Assembly (NCBI GenBank): GCA_009103225.1
Contig: RHPI01003009.1
Location: 601,354-665,353, forward strand
Direction: 5' to 3'
Origin: Chlorokybus atmophyticus
Lineage: Eukaryota > Streptophyta > Chlorokybophyceae > Chlorokybales > Chlorokybaceae
Length of the DNA: 64,000 bases
In this document: positions 8,974-18,860 of the stretch, in pieces
Layout of the letters: every line of letters begins with the position of its first letter
Numbering within the stretch: the stretch's first letter is position 1
Notes under the pieces: generated by a model
Database searches by the model: none
Told to the model about the DNA's origin: nothing
The model's input: the letters and a program-made list of their open reading frames with translations, nothing else
Position numbers and translations under genes: made by a program

Positions 8974-11900
8974 ATGGAGGCGACCTACGACAAGGAGCAG
9001 ATTGCAAAGCTGAACACCGACAACTACAACACATGGTGCGTGGAGATGAAGGCCTTGCTCATCCACAAGGTGTGGAAGTATGTTGATTCGAAGGCACCAC
9101 CACCAACACCAGGAGTGAACACTGTGTGGTCAGAGCATTCAGCAGAAGCACACTCTTTGCTTGTGTTGAACAGCAAACCGCATCACTTTCCCATGCTCAC
9201 TGCATGTGAAGATGGTAGACAAGCTTGGGAAAAGCTATCAGCCGTTTTCAGAGCCAGGAACAATGCCTAAAGTTGCAGCTACGCAAGCAGCTGAGCGCAC
9301 TCAGGAAGGAGGCAACGGAACCCATCACAAAGTATGTTGCGCGCGCGAGAAATCTGTGGGCAGACCTCATTAACGTCGGCTACAACATGGGGGAGACGGA
9401 GGTAGTGCTGGCCATTGTTGCAGGGCTACCAGCAAAGTACGAGGTCGTCGCAACCCTGCTGGAGACGTCATCATTGGAGTTGACGTTGGACGATGTGCTA
9501 CCGAAGCTGCTCACCGTGAAGCAGAGAGTTGTGAAGAAGGACGAGCAAGCGGATGCCGTCGCCGTCTACACCGGCAAGCACGTAAAGAAGAGCAACCATG
9601 AAGACAAGTATAAGGGCAACAAGCCAGGCAATTCTCGTCACAAAGACCTCACATGCCACTGGTGTGGTTGGAAGGGGCACATTGTGAAGGATTGTACGAA
9701 GAAACAACAGGGGCAACCTAGAGCAAGCACAAGCAACAGCGGTAACGAGCACCAACACAAGGAGAAACATGTCGCCTTTACTGCATCCAGTTCGAGGGCG
9801 GGCACAGCTTTCTGGGTGGTGGACTCTGGCTGCGATCGTTAATCGTCATCTCACACCAAATAAAGAGGTGATGGAGAGCTACAAGAAGCTGACATTTACA
9901 GTGAAGGTAGCGGGCTTCGGTGGCGAAGTACTGGTGGCTGAGGGAGTTGGCAATGTACGACTCCGGTGCAAGGTTGGTAACACAGTAGGCGAGGTGTTGC
10001 TACGCAACATCCTGCATGTTCCTAAGGCTATTGCGAGTCTATTCTCTGTGAGGGTTGCGGAGCGCTTAGGCGCGGAGATCCTATTTCAGAAGGGTGCTGC
10101 TCAGTCATTCTAGGTGGGGTCGTGCACATGGTTGGAATCGCTGATCCGGGCTCTACCACGTGGAGCAGCACCCTTAGGACATTGACATTCAAGCCATGGT
10201 GGTGAAGGACAAGAGTCGCCAACATTGTGGCATCGAAGGTTCGGGCATCTCAGCTACGTTAACCTCACTCGCCTTGTCGCTGAGAAGATGGTTAAGGGCA
10301 TCCATCTCAGCACACAGAAGAACTCAAGAATGCATCAGGTGCACTTTGTATTCCATGCCTGGTTGCAAAGCAGCATGCTATGCCATTCCCATCATCCTCT
10401 TCAAGCAGTCAGCATCCATGCGAGTTTGTGCACATGGATGTCTGTGGCCCTATGCGCATTGTGGGGAAGGGAGGGTTTAGGTACTTGCTACATTCCTCGA
10501 CGACTACAGCAAGCTATCCGTCATCTTTCCGTTGACACTGAAGTCAGAAGTTGCTGGAGCTGTGCGCACAGTTGTGGCCTTGTTGGAGACCCAGTCTGGC
10601 AACAAGATGAAGGCAATGAGGAGTGATCGAGGAGGGGAGTACATCAACAAGGAGTTGAAGGAGTTCTTCGCCAGCAAGGGCATACGCCACGAGATAACGG
10701 CACCCTACACCCCGCAGCAAAATGGAGCAGCTGAACGCCTCAACAGGACACTCTTAGAGCGTGTTCGAGCCATGCTCAACGACACAAAGATGGAAGACAG
10801 TGTGTGGAAGGAGGCGGTACTCACTGCCAATTACATCCGCAACAGGTCTCCAGTGAGCTTAGAGCAGAAGACTCCTTGGGAGCACGTATATGGAACCACA
10901 CCAGATGTAAGTGGTATGCGCGTGTAGATGCACGGTATATGCACTAGTGCCTAAATAGCTCAGGCACAAGTTGGAACCGGTCAGCAAGAAGGGCATCTTC
11001 GTTGGTTACGAGCTGGGTTCCAAGGCTTATAGGATGTTGCTGCAAGACACTCAGAAGATCATCGTGAGCAGAGAGGTGGTTTTCCATGAGGGATTATCAC
11101 AACCTGAAGCAGGCTTCTTTCCGGGAGATGACGATGATGTACAACTACAGGAGCATCCTAAGACAGTGGAGGCTGAGGGTGAGGCCGTCATCAACAACAA
11201 GGGTGAGCAAGACTCAGTTGTAGCAGGCCAGCAGGAGCCGCACCTGCAGCAGGAGCACGCAGCTCGGAGATACCCAGTGAGGGAAAGAAAGCACCTGACT
11301 TCCTACACGAGGCACACGTCGCCAGTGTGCAGGAGAATGAAGAACCAAGCAGCTATGCAGAGGCATTGTTAGCACCAGATGCGGAGCAATGGCAGCGTGC
11401 TATGGATGAGGAGATTGCGTCACTCCATGCCAACAACACTTGGTCACTTGAGCAGTTACCGCAAGGAGTGAAGACCATTCCAGTGAAATGGGTCTTGAAG
11501 GTGAAGCGTGATGGTCAGGGCAACATTGAGCGCTACAAGGCAAGACTGGTGGCAAAGGGCTTTTTGCAGCAGGAAGGTGTGAACTTCAACGAAGTGTTTG
11601 CACCTGCAAGTAAGCATACCACCTTCCGTGCACTGCTAGCTGCGGTTGCTGCTGAGGACCTAAAGCTGCATCACCTCGACGTGAAGACTGCCTTCATCTA
11701 CGGAGAGCTGGAGGAGGAGATCTTCATCGAGCAACCACCTGGATATGAAGAAGGGGAGAGAAACACAGTGTGCAAGCTGATCAAGGCACTGTACGGGCTG
11801 CGACAGGTACCGCGTATGTGGCACATCATCAAGCTCACCAAGGAGCTGGAGGCACTTGGCTTCACCGCATCCTCTGCAGACCCTGGGCTCTTCATCCATG

Positions 11901-12877
11901 CAGACAACAAGGTCTGGCTGCTCGTGTATGTGGATGATATCATCATCACCGCCAGGCAGGTGCACCACCTACAGGAGACGAAACTTGCTCTACAGCAAGC
12001 ATTCTGAGTTCGTGATCTTGGAGAGGCCAAGTGGTTCCTTGGCATGGTGATTGAGCGCGACAGGGCGGCTCGCACAATCAAGATCAGTCAGGAGCAGATG
12101 GTGAGAAGACTCGTCACCAAGTTTGGGCTCACTGAAGCGAAGACCAAGACCACACCGTTGGCACTTGGCACTGCCCTCATCAAGGCAAAGGATGAGGAGG
12201 TACTCGACAAGGCTCAGTATCCATATGGTGAGCTGGTAGGCAGCATGCTCTATCTGGCAGTGTGCACACGTCCCGATGTTGCACATGCTGTGGGAGTACT
12301 TGCTCGCTACATGTCTGCACCGAGCATGGAGCACTGGAGAGCAGCAAAGGGAGTACTACGCTATGTTGCTGGGAGCGCAACAGTTGGCATCAAGTTTGGG
12401 AGCGGGAGCACTGAGTTGGAGGGCTACTGCGACTCGGACTTTGCTGGTGACCTCAACAGCAGGAGGTCCACTACAGGCTACGTCTTCAAGCTGAACGGAG
12501 GCGTGGTGAGCTGGAACAGCAAGCTGCAGCCAACAACAGCAGCATCTACATTGGAGGCTGAGTACATGGCAGCGGCAGCAGCAGTGCAGGAGGCACTCTG
12601 GCTTCGTAAGCTCATGGCAGACGTGGAGCACCCCATGGCGTGCATCATCATCAACTGTGACAACTTAGGGGCCATCAAGTTGTTAAAGCACCCTACCGCC
12701 TCGGCAAGAACGAAGCACATTGATGTTATGCATCACTTCGTGCGTGACAGAGTCACAAGGAAAGAGGTGGAGTTCCAGTATTGCAACACCGAGGGCATGC
12801 TGGCGGACTTCATGACAAAGCCATTGTCACCGCTCAAGTTCAAGACTTGTCGCGCAGGACTTGGCATCTGTGTTTGA
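8974..12877 (+). pseudogene. Copia gag-pol polyprotein, frameshifted
   Basis: Gag starts at 8974 (MEATYDKEQIAKLNTDNYNT) and has a CCHC zinc knuckle (CHWCGWKGHIVKDC, about 9655-9696). Protease is marked by WVVDSGC near 9820. Integrase shows LWHRRFGHLSYVNL near 10222, MRSDRGGEYINKELKEF with a catalytic Asp, and PQQNGAAERLNRTLLE with the Glu. Reverse transcriptase has VPVKW-like IPVKWVLKVK, LDVKTAFIYGELEEEIF and LLVYVDDIIITA (about 11920). RNase H has GYCDSDFAGDLNSRRSTTGY and STLEAEYMAAAAA. Frames change near 9250, 9830, 10100, 10200-10500, 10930 and 11290. There are in-frame stops at 10956-10958 (TAG) and 12005-12007 (TGA). It cannot make a full protein. Confidence 0.93.
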
Positions 12878-12919
12878 CTACAGGAGCAAACGTTGGAGGT
12901 CAAGCTGCTCGCGTGGGAG

Positions 12920-13352
12920 TGTTGAGAGTTATTCCTACATACGATCAGCATCGACCCTCCACATAGGAGTAGAAGGTCATAAGGACGAGCACTAGGTCCG
13001 GACTTGGCAAGATGACGTCGTCGGACCAGACTCCGGACTCCAGACTGGAGCCTTACCAACCGCTTTGTATCTCCGCGTATACTTACTCATATTACACACA
13101 TTGACGTGTAAGAGCTTGTTGGAAAGCTCTGGTTGTAAGGAAGACAACACATCTTAGAGCGCGTCAAAAGGCTGAGTATAGCTTACGCAATGCTTGCAAA
13201 CGTAGACATGTGTGTAACTGGCTGGTATAAGAACCAGCGGACAACTTGTAGTAGATGGATGTGATGTGACTTGTGTATGCTCTGGTGGCGGTAGCTCTGT
13301 CTCTGTGCATCCATGCTTGCCTCAACTACATGTGCATGCTAGTCCTTCAACA
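12920..13352 (+). repeat. 3' LTR of copia element
   Basis: Starts TGTTGAGAGTTATTCC, preceded by the purine-rich GCGTGGGAG that can serve as polypurine tract, and ends CCTTCAACA before the CGCAT duplication. Confidence 0.93.
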
Positions 13353-13940
13353 CGCATCAAGTTCGAAAAGGGGCTGGCATCCCAAAGAAGGTGATATGGA
13401 GGCATTTAGCCGCCATCACCAAGGCGGAGCGAGAGATGGTGGCAACCTACGTCAGCCTTCTACCTATCCTGCTAATCACCTCTTACAGCGACCGCTAAGG
13501 ACAACATTGGGAGCAGGCCATTGCAGCAGAAGCTCTACGCTTAGCCTTGGATGCCGCTGCAGAGTACGCGCACTGTGGTGCTCCACTGGCTGCCCCACCG
13601 GCTGCCCCATTTGTTGATTCACCAAACTCGTCCTCTACTCCGTCCACACGGGTACATTGATCTCCTTCACCAAGTGACGCACCCGGACCCGATGCTGCTC
13701 CACCCACGCCCGTACACGGCTCTTCCTCCATGTCTCGTCTTTGAGTGGATCAGCTCTCTCACAATCATTATCCCTGCCGGAAGATCAACTAGCACCACCG
13801 GTGTGTTGTCACTCACTCTAAAACGTGAATTACTGTGTGCAGCACCAGCCGTGTTGAACTCCGCCGGTGATGTTTGTGCAAGTCCTCTTGAGAACGTGTG
13901 CAAGGATGCCATGTTGACCTATGAATAAATAAATTGTCTA

Positions 13941-13952
13941 CCCCCCCCCCCC
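13941..13952. repeat. Poly-C run of 12
   Basis: An uninterrupted C homopolymer, about 150 bases before a much longer one. Confidence 0.8.
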
Positions 13953-14103
13953 TCCTAAGCTGATAATGAATCAACTTCAGCTGCAATGTATACGCCTGAT
14001 CTGACGTAGTATATAACAAAAAGTTAAACACTACTTACGCAAATTATTGAATGAATGTGTCACACAGACTTGCTATTAAACCTGTAAATAAAGCAATACC
14101 CCT

Positions 14104-14104
<1 letters not shown>

Positions 14105-14136
<32 letters not shown>

Positions 14137-14143
14137 NCCCCCC
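14105..14143. repeat. Long poly-C tract with an unresolved base
   Basis: Thirty-nine positions of C broken only by an N at 14137. Length in the true genome is uncertain, because such runs are poorly sequenced. It separates the copia target region from the gypsy remnant and may mark an assembly join. Confidence 0.8.
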
Positions 14144-14433
14144 AGCTCAGCTCCAAATTAGCACTTACGGATAACAGTGCGTAGCGCCTAAGGTTGGGCT
14201 TGATCCGCATTGGGAAGGTGTAGGCCGTAATGTAGCGCGGCATTGGCGCGTCTGACAGAAATGTGGTTGAGGAGTAGTGCGAGGAGATGGGGAGGCGCAG
14301 GGGAATGGCTGCGTGAGTGCCGTCACCTTGGTGCTAAAGAGGTCGAAAGAGGGCATACTCTATTGAAGTGTCAATGGTGGCACATATGGGATACAACGCC
14401 TCCATGCCCACAAGCACAATAAACATTCAACGA

Positions 14434-14829
14434 TTACGAGTTTCGAAGTCGAAGACCAAGCAGAAAACCCCCAACACTGTTGCATGCTATAAATTGCAAC
14501 GGAATGCGCCGACGAGTCTCACCCCTGATGGTCTCGAGCTCGCTTTGAGCGGTGCGAATCTCGTGAGAGGTGTTGTTAAAGTCGTTAAGGTCAATCCCGA
14601 GACGTTCTACAGCACTCCTGCCAACGATAACGGGATGAGCACCGGTGTCAAAGACGACGTGGCGCAGCAACCAGTCAAAGTTTGCAAAGCGGACATGGCC
14701 CCGCCAGTTGTTGACCATGCCAATGTTGGGGCGAACCTGGAGCCTATCCAAAGTACGGGGCCGAAAAATTCCCACAGGGGTGACGCCGGGGCTCCAACGA
14801 GAGCAAGGTGCTCGGGCAAAGTTTTATTG
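14434..14829 (-). pseudogene. Gypsy-type retropepsin fragment
   Basis: On the minus strand the frame contains FANFDWLLRHVVFDTGAHPV followed by IVGRSAVERLGIDLN. DTGA followed by a hydrophobic stretch is the active-site signature of retroviral-type aspartic protease. Upstream in the same frame is GVTPVGIFRPRTLDRLQVR. The rest of gag-pol (reverse transcriptase, RNase H) does not follow. The fragment points the opposite way to the adjoining integrase, so two copies or an internal inversion must be involved. Confidence 0.6.
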
Positions 14830-16109
14830 AACACGACCAGAGCGGACCGGGGTCCTTGCTTTGTGCCGGAGGCTGCCTGCAGTTGTGGATGGCGCTAGCG
14901 GTGGTTATACGACGATGTTCTCTGACGCATCATGATAGCCAGCGCAAGAAGATTCCTCCACCCAACCACCGGGCCATCGTCGCCAACTTGCATCACCAGC
15001 TTGGGCACTTCGACATAGAGCGCACTGCCAACATGGTGTGCGGTAACTACTGGTGGGACGGACTGGCACGCAATGTTGCATTGAGACAGTGTAAGTCCTG
15101 CGGTTGCATCTGGGCAAGCTTCTCACATCACCACCCTCAGCTGCATCGCTTGCCCATCATGGGGCTGGGTTACCGCTGAAGTATGGACCTTACAAGTGAG
15201 TTGCCCATCGCACTCCGCGGTAATGTATATAAACTTGTCGCCATCAAACACTTCAGCAAGTGGGTGAAGCTGATACCTCTGCCAGACAAGACAGCATTCA
15301 CTGTGACGCGGGCGTACCTAGAGCATATTCTCAGCAGGCTTGGCGCTTGCGCAGAACTGCTTATTGACAACGGCATCGGGTTTCAGGGGAAATTCGACAC
15401 TCTGCTCAACCGCTCACTCATTGATTACCGCGGCACCAGCCGTGATCATCCTCAGGCTGACGGCCTGGCAGAGAGGATGGTGCAGACCGTTAAAAAAGCG
15501 CTCCGTTGCTACTGAATGACCCCCCGGCATGAAAAGTGGGATGATTGACTGCCTTGGCTTGCGCTCGGGTACTGTTGCATGAGGCAAATGGCCTTGCATT
15601 CCTTGAGCCCCTATTTCCTCAGGTTCGGGCGGAAACCTCTGCTACCCTTTTGCATCCATTACGCAACACAAGCATTGGAGGACCTCATCAACAAACCCAT
15701 CCACATGATGGAGGTGTTGACAGTTCGAGCTACAGTGCTCAAAGCCTTTGTGCCCATCGCTTTCGCCAACCTTAAAATGTCGCAACGACGTGACAAGCGG
15801 CGCTACACCCACGTACGTACCGGGGGCTACGTTACACAGACACGCAGGTTCTACGTTGGAGACTATGTGTACCGCAAGAAGTAGACCAAAAACACCCCGA
15901 CGTGGCTAATTAATGGCATCGCGTACAAGGTGGTACAAGTGCGCACTCAAGGCACATTGTCACTGCGGGACCCCTCTGACGGCACAAAGGTGGACCACGT
16001 GAAGAATTGCTTCCCTTGTCATCTGCCATATGTTAAAGGTCTTGGCAAACCCCGCGTGTTCAGAAACTGCAATGCACCGGTTGCGCATCGGATCGTCGGC
16101 CATTTATGA
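14808..16109 (+). pseudogene. Ty3/gypsy integrase with nonsense codons in one frame
   Basis: One reading frame runs without a frameshift for 1.3 kb. It holds the HHCC zinc-binding domain (LHHQLGHFDIERT, NYWWDGLARNV, CKSCG; about 14970-15105), the catalytic core (SMDLTSELPIAL; ELLIDNGIGFQGKF; HPQADGLAERMVQTVKK) and a C-terminal part (FYVGDYVYRKK; VRTQGTLSLRDPSDGTKVDH). Stops occur at 15177-15179, 15513-15515, 15546-15548 and 15882-15884, all removable by one transition each; two stand where the family keeps Trp. No LTRs, reverse transcriptase or RNase H lie next to it, so it is a remnant. Confidence 0.85.
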
Positions 16110-16386
16110 AGTGTGACACTTGCTGAGAGTATTGGCATGAGGCTTGCAGTTTTGGTGTGACACCCCTTGTCGCCGACCCCAACGTGGCGTCTTCCTTTGC
16201 CAGCCCCACTATGGCGCTGTCACAGGTGCCAAGCTCATCGCGAGGGCGCCGATGACCAGGCAGGGGGAGGGCTTGTTGAGTGATCACAGCCTCCTACCAA
16301 GCTTACGGGACCACACAGTTCGTTTTCCCTTACTACTCCCTTCCCCTGCACTTATTACCCCATCATCACGAGTAACGCAGCCCTCT

Positions 16387-16515
16387 GGCTCCTTCACTTG
16401 TCGCCCTCAAGCTGCACCACAACACCACTTGCTTTGAGCACACATACACCTCACTGTATGTGTTTCCCTTGGAGACATACCCCGTAGTCGAGGCTTACCT
16501 GCACGACAGCTGTCA
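16387..16515 (+). repeat. Direct repeat copy A, 129 bp
   Basis: From GGCTCCTTCACTTG to CACGACAGCTGTC it matches 17371-17500 at about nine of ten positions, including CACCACAACACCACTTGCTT and GAGGCTTACCTGCACGACAG. Similarity stops sharply at both edges. It may be part of an LTR or untranslated region of the gypsy element. Confidence 0.8.
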
Positions 16516-17078
16516 CGGTGATGACCCTCGGCACATACTTCCCCCTCACACCCCTGGTGCGCTGACACCAGCATTAGGAGCGGTCAAACTAGATCATCAA
16601 AAGTCGGACAGCGTGACAAGACCCATCGACATCGCTCTTTGGTGTCAGCCAATAAGGACAAGAGTAGTAGCGGCGGCCAACATAAACAGCTTTCTTAGGC
16701 AAACCCTGGGGAATTATTCAAATTGCAAGTAAGCGGACTTGCACAGAAGCGGCGACGTTCCTTTCAATACTTTGGAAAGTTACCATCAGATTAAACGAAC
16801 CGCGAGCATGCACGCTGCCTTGTGTAAGAGTTAAACTTGTAAAAGCTGTTGCCCAAACTCCTTGCTATATACCTTTTGCTCCGCTGTTGCCTTGCCCTGG
16901 GTGCTCTGTCTCTCTCTTGCATTGTTGTGTTAAACTCGTGGCGCTGCCACAGCTTCATTGCCTGCGGACTGCATCCTCCTCTGCCTAACACGGTACTCTG
17001 CGTGCCTTGCACACCCACAATCGCGGTTGTAGGCATCCGCTTGCTGTTAGGTAAGTGCTTGCAGCACGTAAACTCGCT

Positions 17079-17369
17079 TTACTTAAAGCAAACTTGAGTC
17101 ACACACGAACATACTTGCATAACTGCTGTGTGCTTGTTCACATTCATCCTTACGCCCACGCTCAGCACTGATGCCAATCCACTGCCGCCTCCTCCAAACA
17201 ACTCAAAGACAGTGATGCCGTTGCGACGCCGCTGTGGTGTCAGGCACAATGTAGAAGGATCCAGTTGGCGTCGAGGATCACCAGGCACAGGGGGCGAGGT
17301 GATCGGAGAGGTGGCCACGCGGGCCGCAATAGCTTGCGCGAGCCGGTGGTGTTGCGCGAGGTCTTGCAC
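17079..17369 (-). pseudogene. Possible C5-methyltransferase-like fragment
   Basis: The minus frame contains RRRNGITVFELFGGGGSGLA followed by SVLSVGVRMN, which resembles the S-adenosylmethionine-binding motif I of cytosine-5 methyltransferases (F.LF.G.G...L). I recall methyltransferase domains in some algal retrotransposons, so a link to the gypsy remnant is possible. Downstream catalytic motifs (PC and ENV) were not found, so the call is weak. Confidence 0.25.
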
Positions 17370-17370
17370 A

Positions 17371-17500
17371 GGCTCCTTCAGTTATCACCCCTCAAGCTAC
17401 ACCACAACACCACTTGCTTTAAGCACACATACTCCTCACTGTATGTGTTTCCCCTGCGAGACATACCCCGCAATCGAGGCTTACCTGCACGACAGTTGTC
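17371..17500 (+). repeat. Direct repeat copy B, 130 bp
   Basis: Partner of 16387-16515, 984 bp downstream in the same orientation. The flanking sequence is unrelated. Confidence 0.8.
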
Positions 17501-17828
17501 TTGAGGTTGAGCTTCGTGCTATGCGGTTCACTCGATAATTTCGCGTATCATCAATGCATGACGCAGTAACTGCACTTATGCGTACACAACCAGTACATTA
17601 TTATAAAAGGGCATTTACATGTTTTGTGTACAACTTATCCATGGCTTTTGTTTTGTTTGTATGAGGCCTTTCCAAGCGCTTTGCATAAGTGTCATTCGTA
17701 GTTTTATTCTTAATTCGTCATTATTGTGCTCATGTGTGTTTCGCTTTAATTACATCATTTCTTGCTGCGCATGTTTGTTCCAGACAACTTCTATGGCTTG
17801 AATTTGTAAGCACGGGTGCATATGGTGC

Positions 17829-18116
17829 GATACTTTTAGCACGCGTGTGTGTGCCTGGGATGCGGAGTGGGTCTCCCATGAAATTGTAGGTTGTATGTGT
17901 TGTAATTACGGGTCCTGATACCTTTGACACGCGCGCGTATGCACAGGATGCGGAGTGGGTCTCACATGAGAGTGCAACTGATGTGTGAGTGTGAGTGTGA
18001 GTGTGAGTGTGAGTACGACGTCCTAATACTGTAAACACGCGCGCTTGTGCACGGGATGCAGAGGGTCTCACATAGGATTGCAGGTTATTTGTTTGTGTGT
18101 GTGTGTGTGTGTGTGT
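17829..18116. repeat. Minisatellite of about 100 bp units with GT runs
   Basis: Three imperfect tandem units share CACGCGCGC, GGATGCGGAGTGGGTCTC and a following GT-rich tail. They lie at about 17829-17915, 17916-18025 and 18026-18116. The second contains a (GAGTGT)n run and the third ends in a (GT)n run at 18091-18116. Confidence 0.75.
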
Positions 18117-18860
18117 GGAGGTGGTGGGGGCCGCGCAAGCGCAAGCCCCCTCTGGCACAAATTTTGCTGTACAGACACCCCGTAGGGTGTTGTTGGGCAT
18201 TGCAGCAACCGAAGTGCAATGGAAGCCACGCAGCCCAGGCCATCCGCCTTAGTGATCGCGGATAGACCCCAGCCAGGTAAGTACCTAACACAGTTTGTCA
18301 CAAAGTTTATGTACCCCCAATCCTCTCGCGTGACTGCATCGAAACCGCTGGGGGCCAGCACACGTCAGACATCGTTGGATTGAGCGCGACATTGTATTCA
18401 AACCGTCGATCTACATTCTTAGGCCAAAAATAGAGAGACGCGCATATCACGTGATGTTACAGTGCTGTACGCAGGCGGCGGCGGCTGCAGCAGTGTGAGC
18501 GAGGTGGGCGGCAACCTTGGCGTCAACATTGTAGAAGTTGGTGTTGATTAAGAGAAGCAAATTTCTCTGCGAAGATGGGTCGGCGGAATTGCGCAGTTTG
18601 ATCTGGTTTTCAGGGTCAAGCTGGAGGGACCCCGGCTGCTGGTGTTTCAGGGCAGCAGCTGCGGCGGCACTGCGCGGAGAGCTTTTCTTCTTGACGAGGC
18701 TGCCACCAACGCCGCCGCCGCTGCCGCCAGCAACACCGCTTCCACCTCCACCACCTCCACCTCCACCTCTACCCCAACCTCCTCTTCCTCCTCCTCCGCC
18801 TCCTTATCCAGCAGCGGCGGCATCCCCGCAGGCAGTAGCTCTCATAGAGATACCAGTGTG
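18117..18860. promoter_or_regulatory. Upstream region of the AIDA gene
   Basis: No gene is supported here. The part from 18480 to 18860 is GC-rich with CCT/CCG runs and probably carries the promoter and 5' leader of the AIDA gene. An open frame from 18642 runs into the AIDA start in frame, so a longer, low-complexity N-terminus is possible. Confidence 0.4.

Larger units (their letters stand above)
8421..13352 (+). mobile_element. Ty1/copia LTR retrotransposon, full length
   Basis: Two LTRs of about 425 and 433 bp begin TGTTGAGAG and end CCTTCAACA. The element is flanked by a perfect 5-bp direct repeat, CGCAT, at 8416-8420 and 13353-13357. Order of domains is gag, protease, integrase, reverse transcriptase, RNase H, which defines copia. 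The LTRs differ at several sites and the coding region has many frameshifts and stops, so the copy is old and not autonomous, although its boundaries are intact. Confidence 0.95.
8328..13498 (+). pseudogene. Open frame split by the copia insertion
   Basis: The left flank encodes MSVTRGEVLDRAVQYHKDNA and ESRALRQ, then a TAG at 8409-8411. If one copy of the CGCAT target duplication is removed, the same frame continues in the right flank (13353-13498) with VRKGAGIPKKVIWRHLAAI and TKAEREMVATYV. The joined text looks like a helix-turn-helix N-terminus of a transposase or a related DNA-binding protein (GIPKKVIWRHL), but I cannot name the family. Downstream (about 13510-13670) a second frame with WEQAIAAEALRLALDAAAEY may be a further part of it. 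Low confidence. Confidence 0.3.

Noticed and set aside
13510-13740. Possible gene with WEQAIAAEALRLALDAAAEY
   Set aside because: The frame is open for only about 55 codons, then Pro/Ser-rich. It may be part of the copia target, but cannot be called a gene by itself.
3690-15900. In-frame TAG codons as a sign of stop-codon reassignment
   Set aside because: Cellular genes in the window end properly at TAG (mS35, GET4, BolA, RAP protein, GatA) just where the families end, so TAG is a true stop. The transposon TAGs are better explained by mutation.
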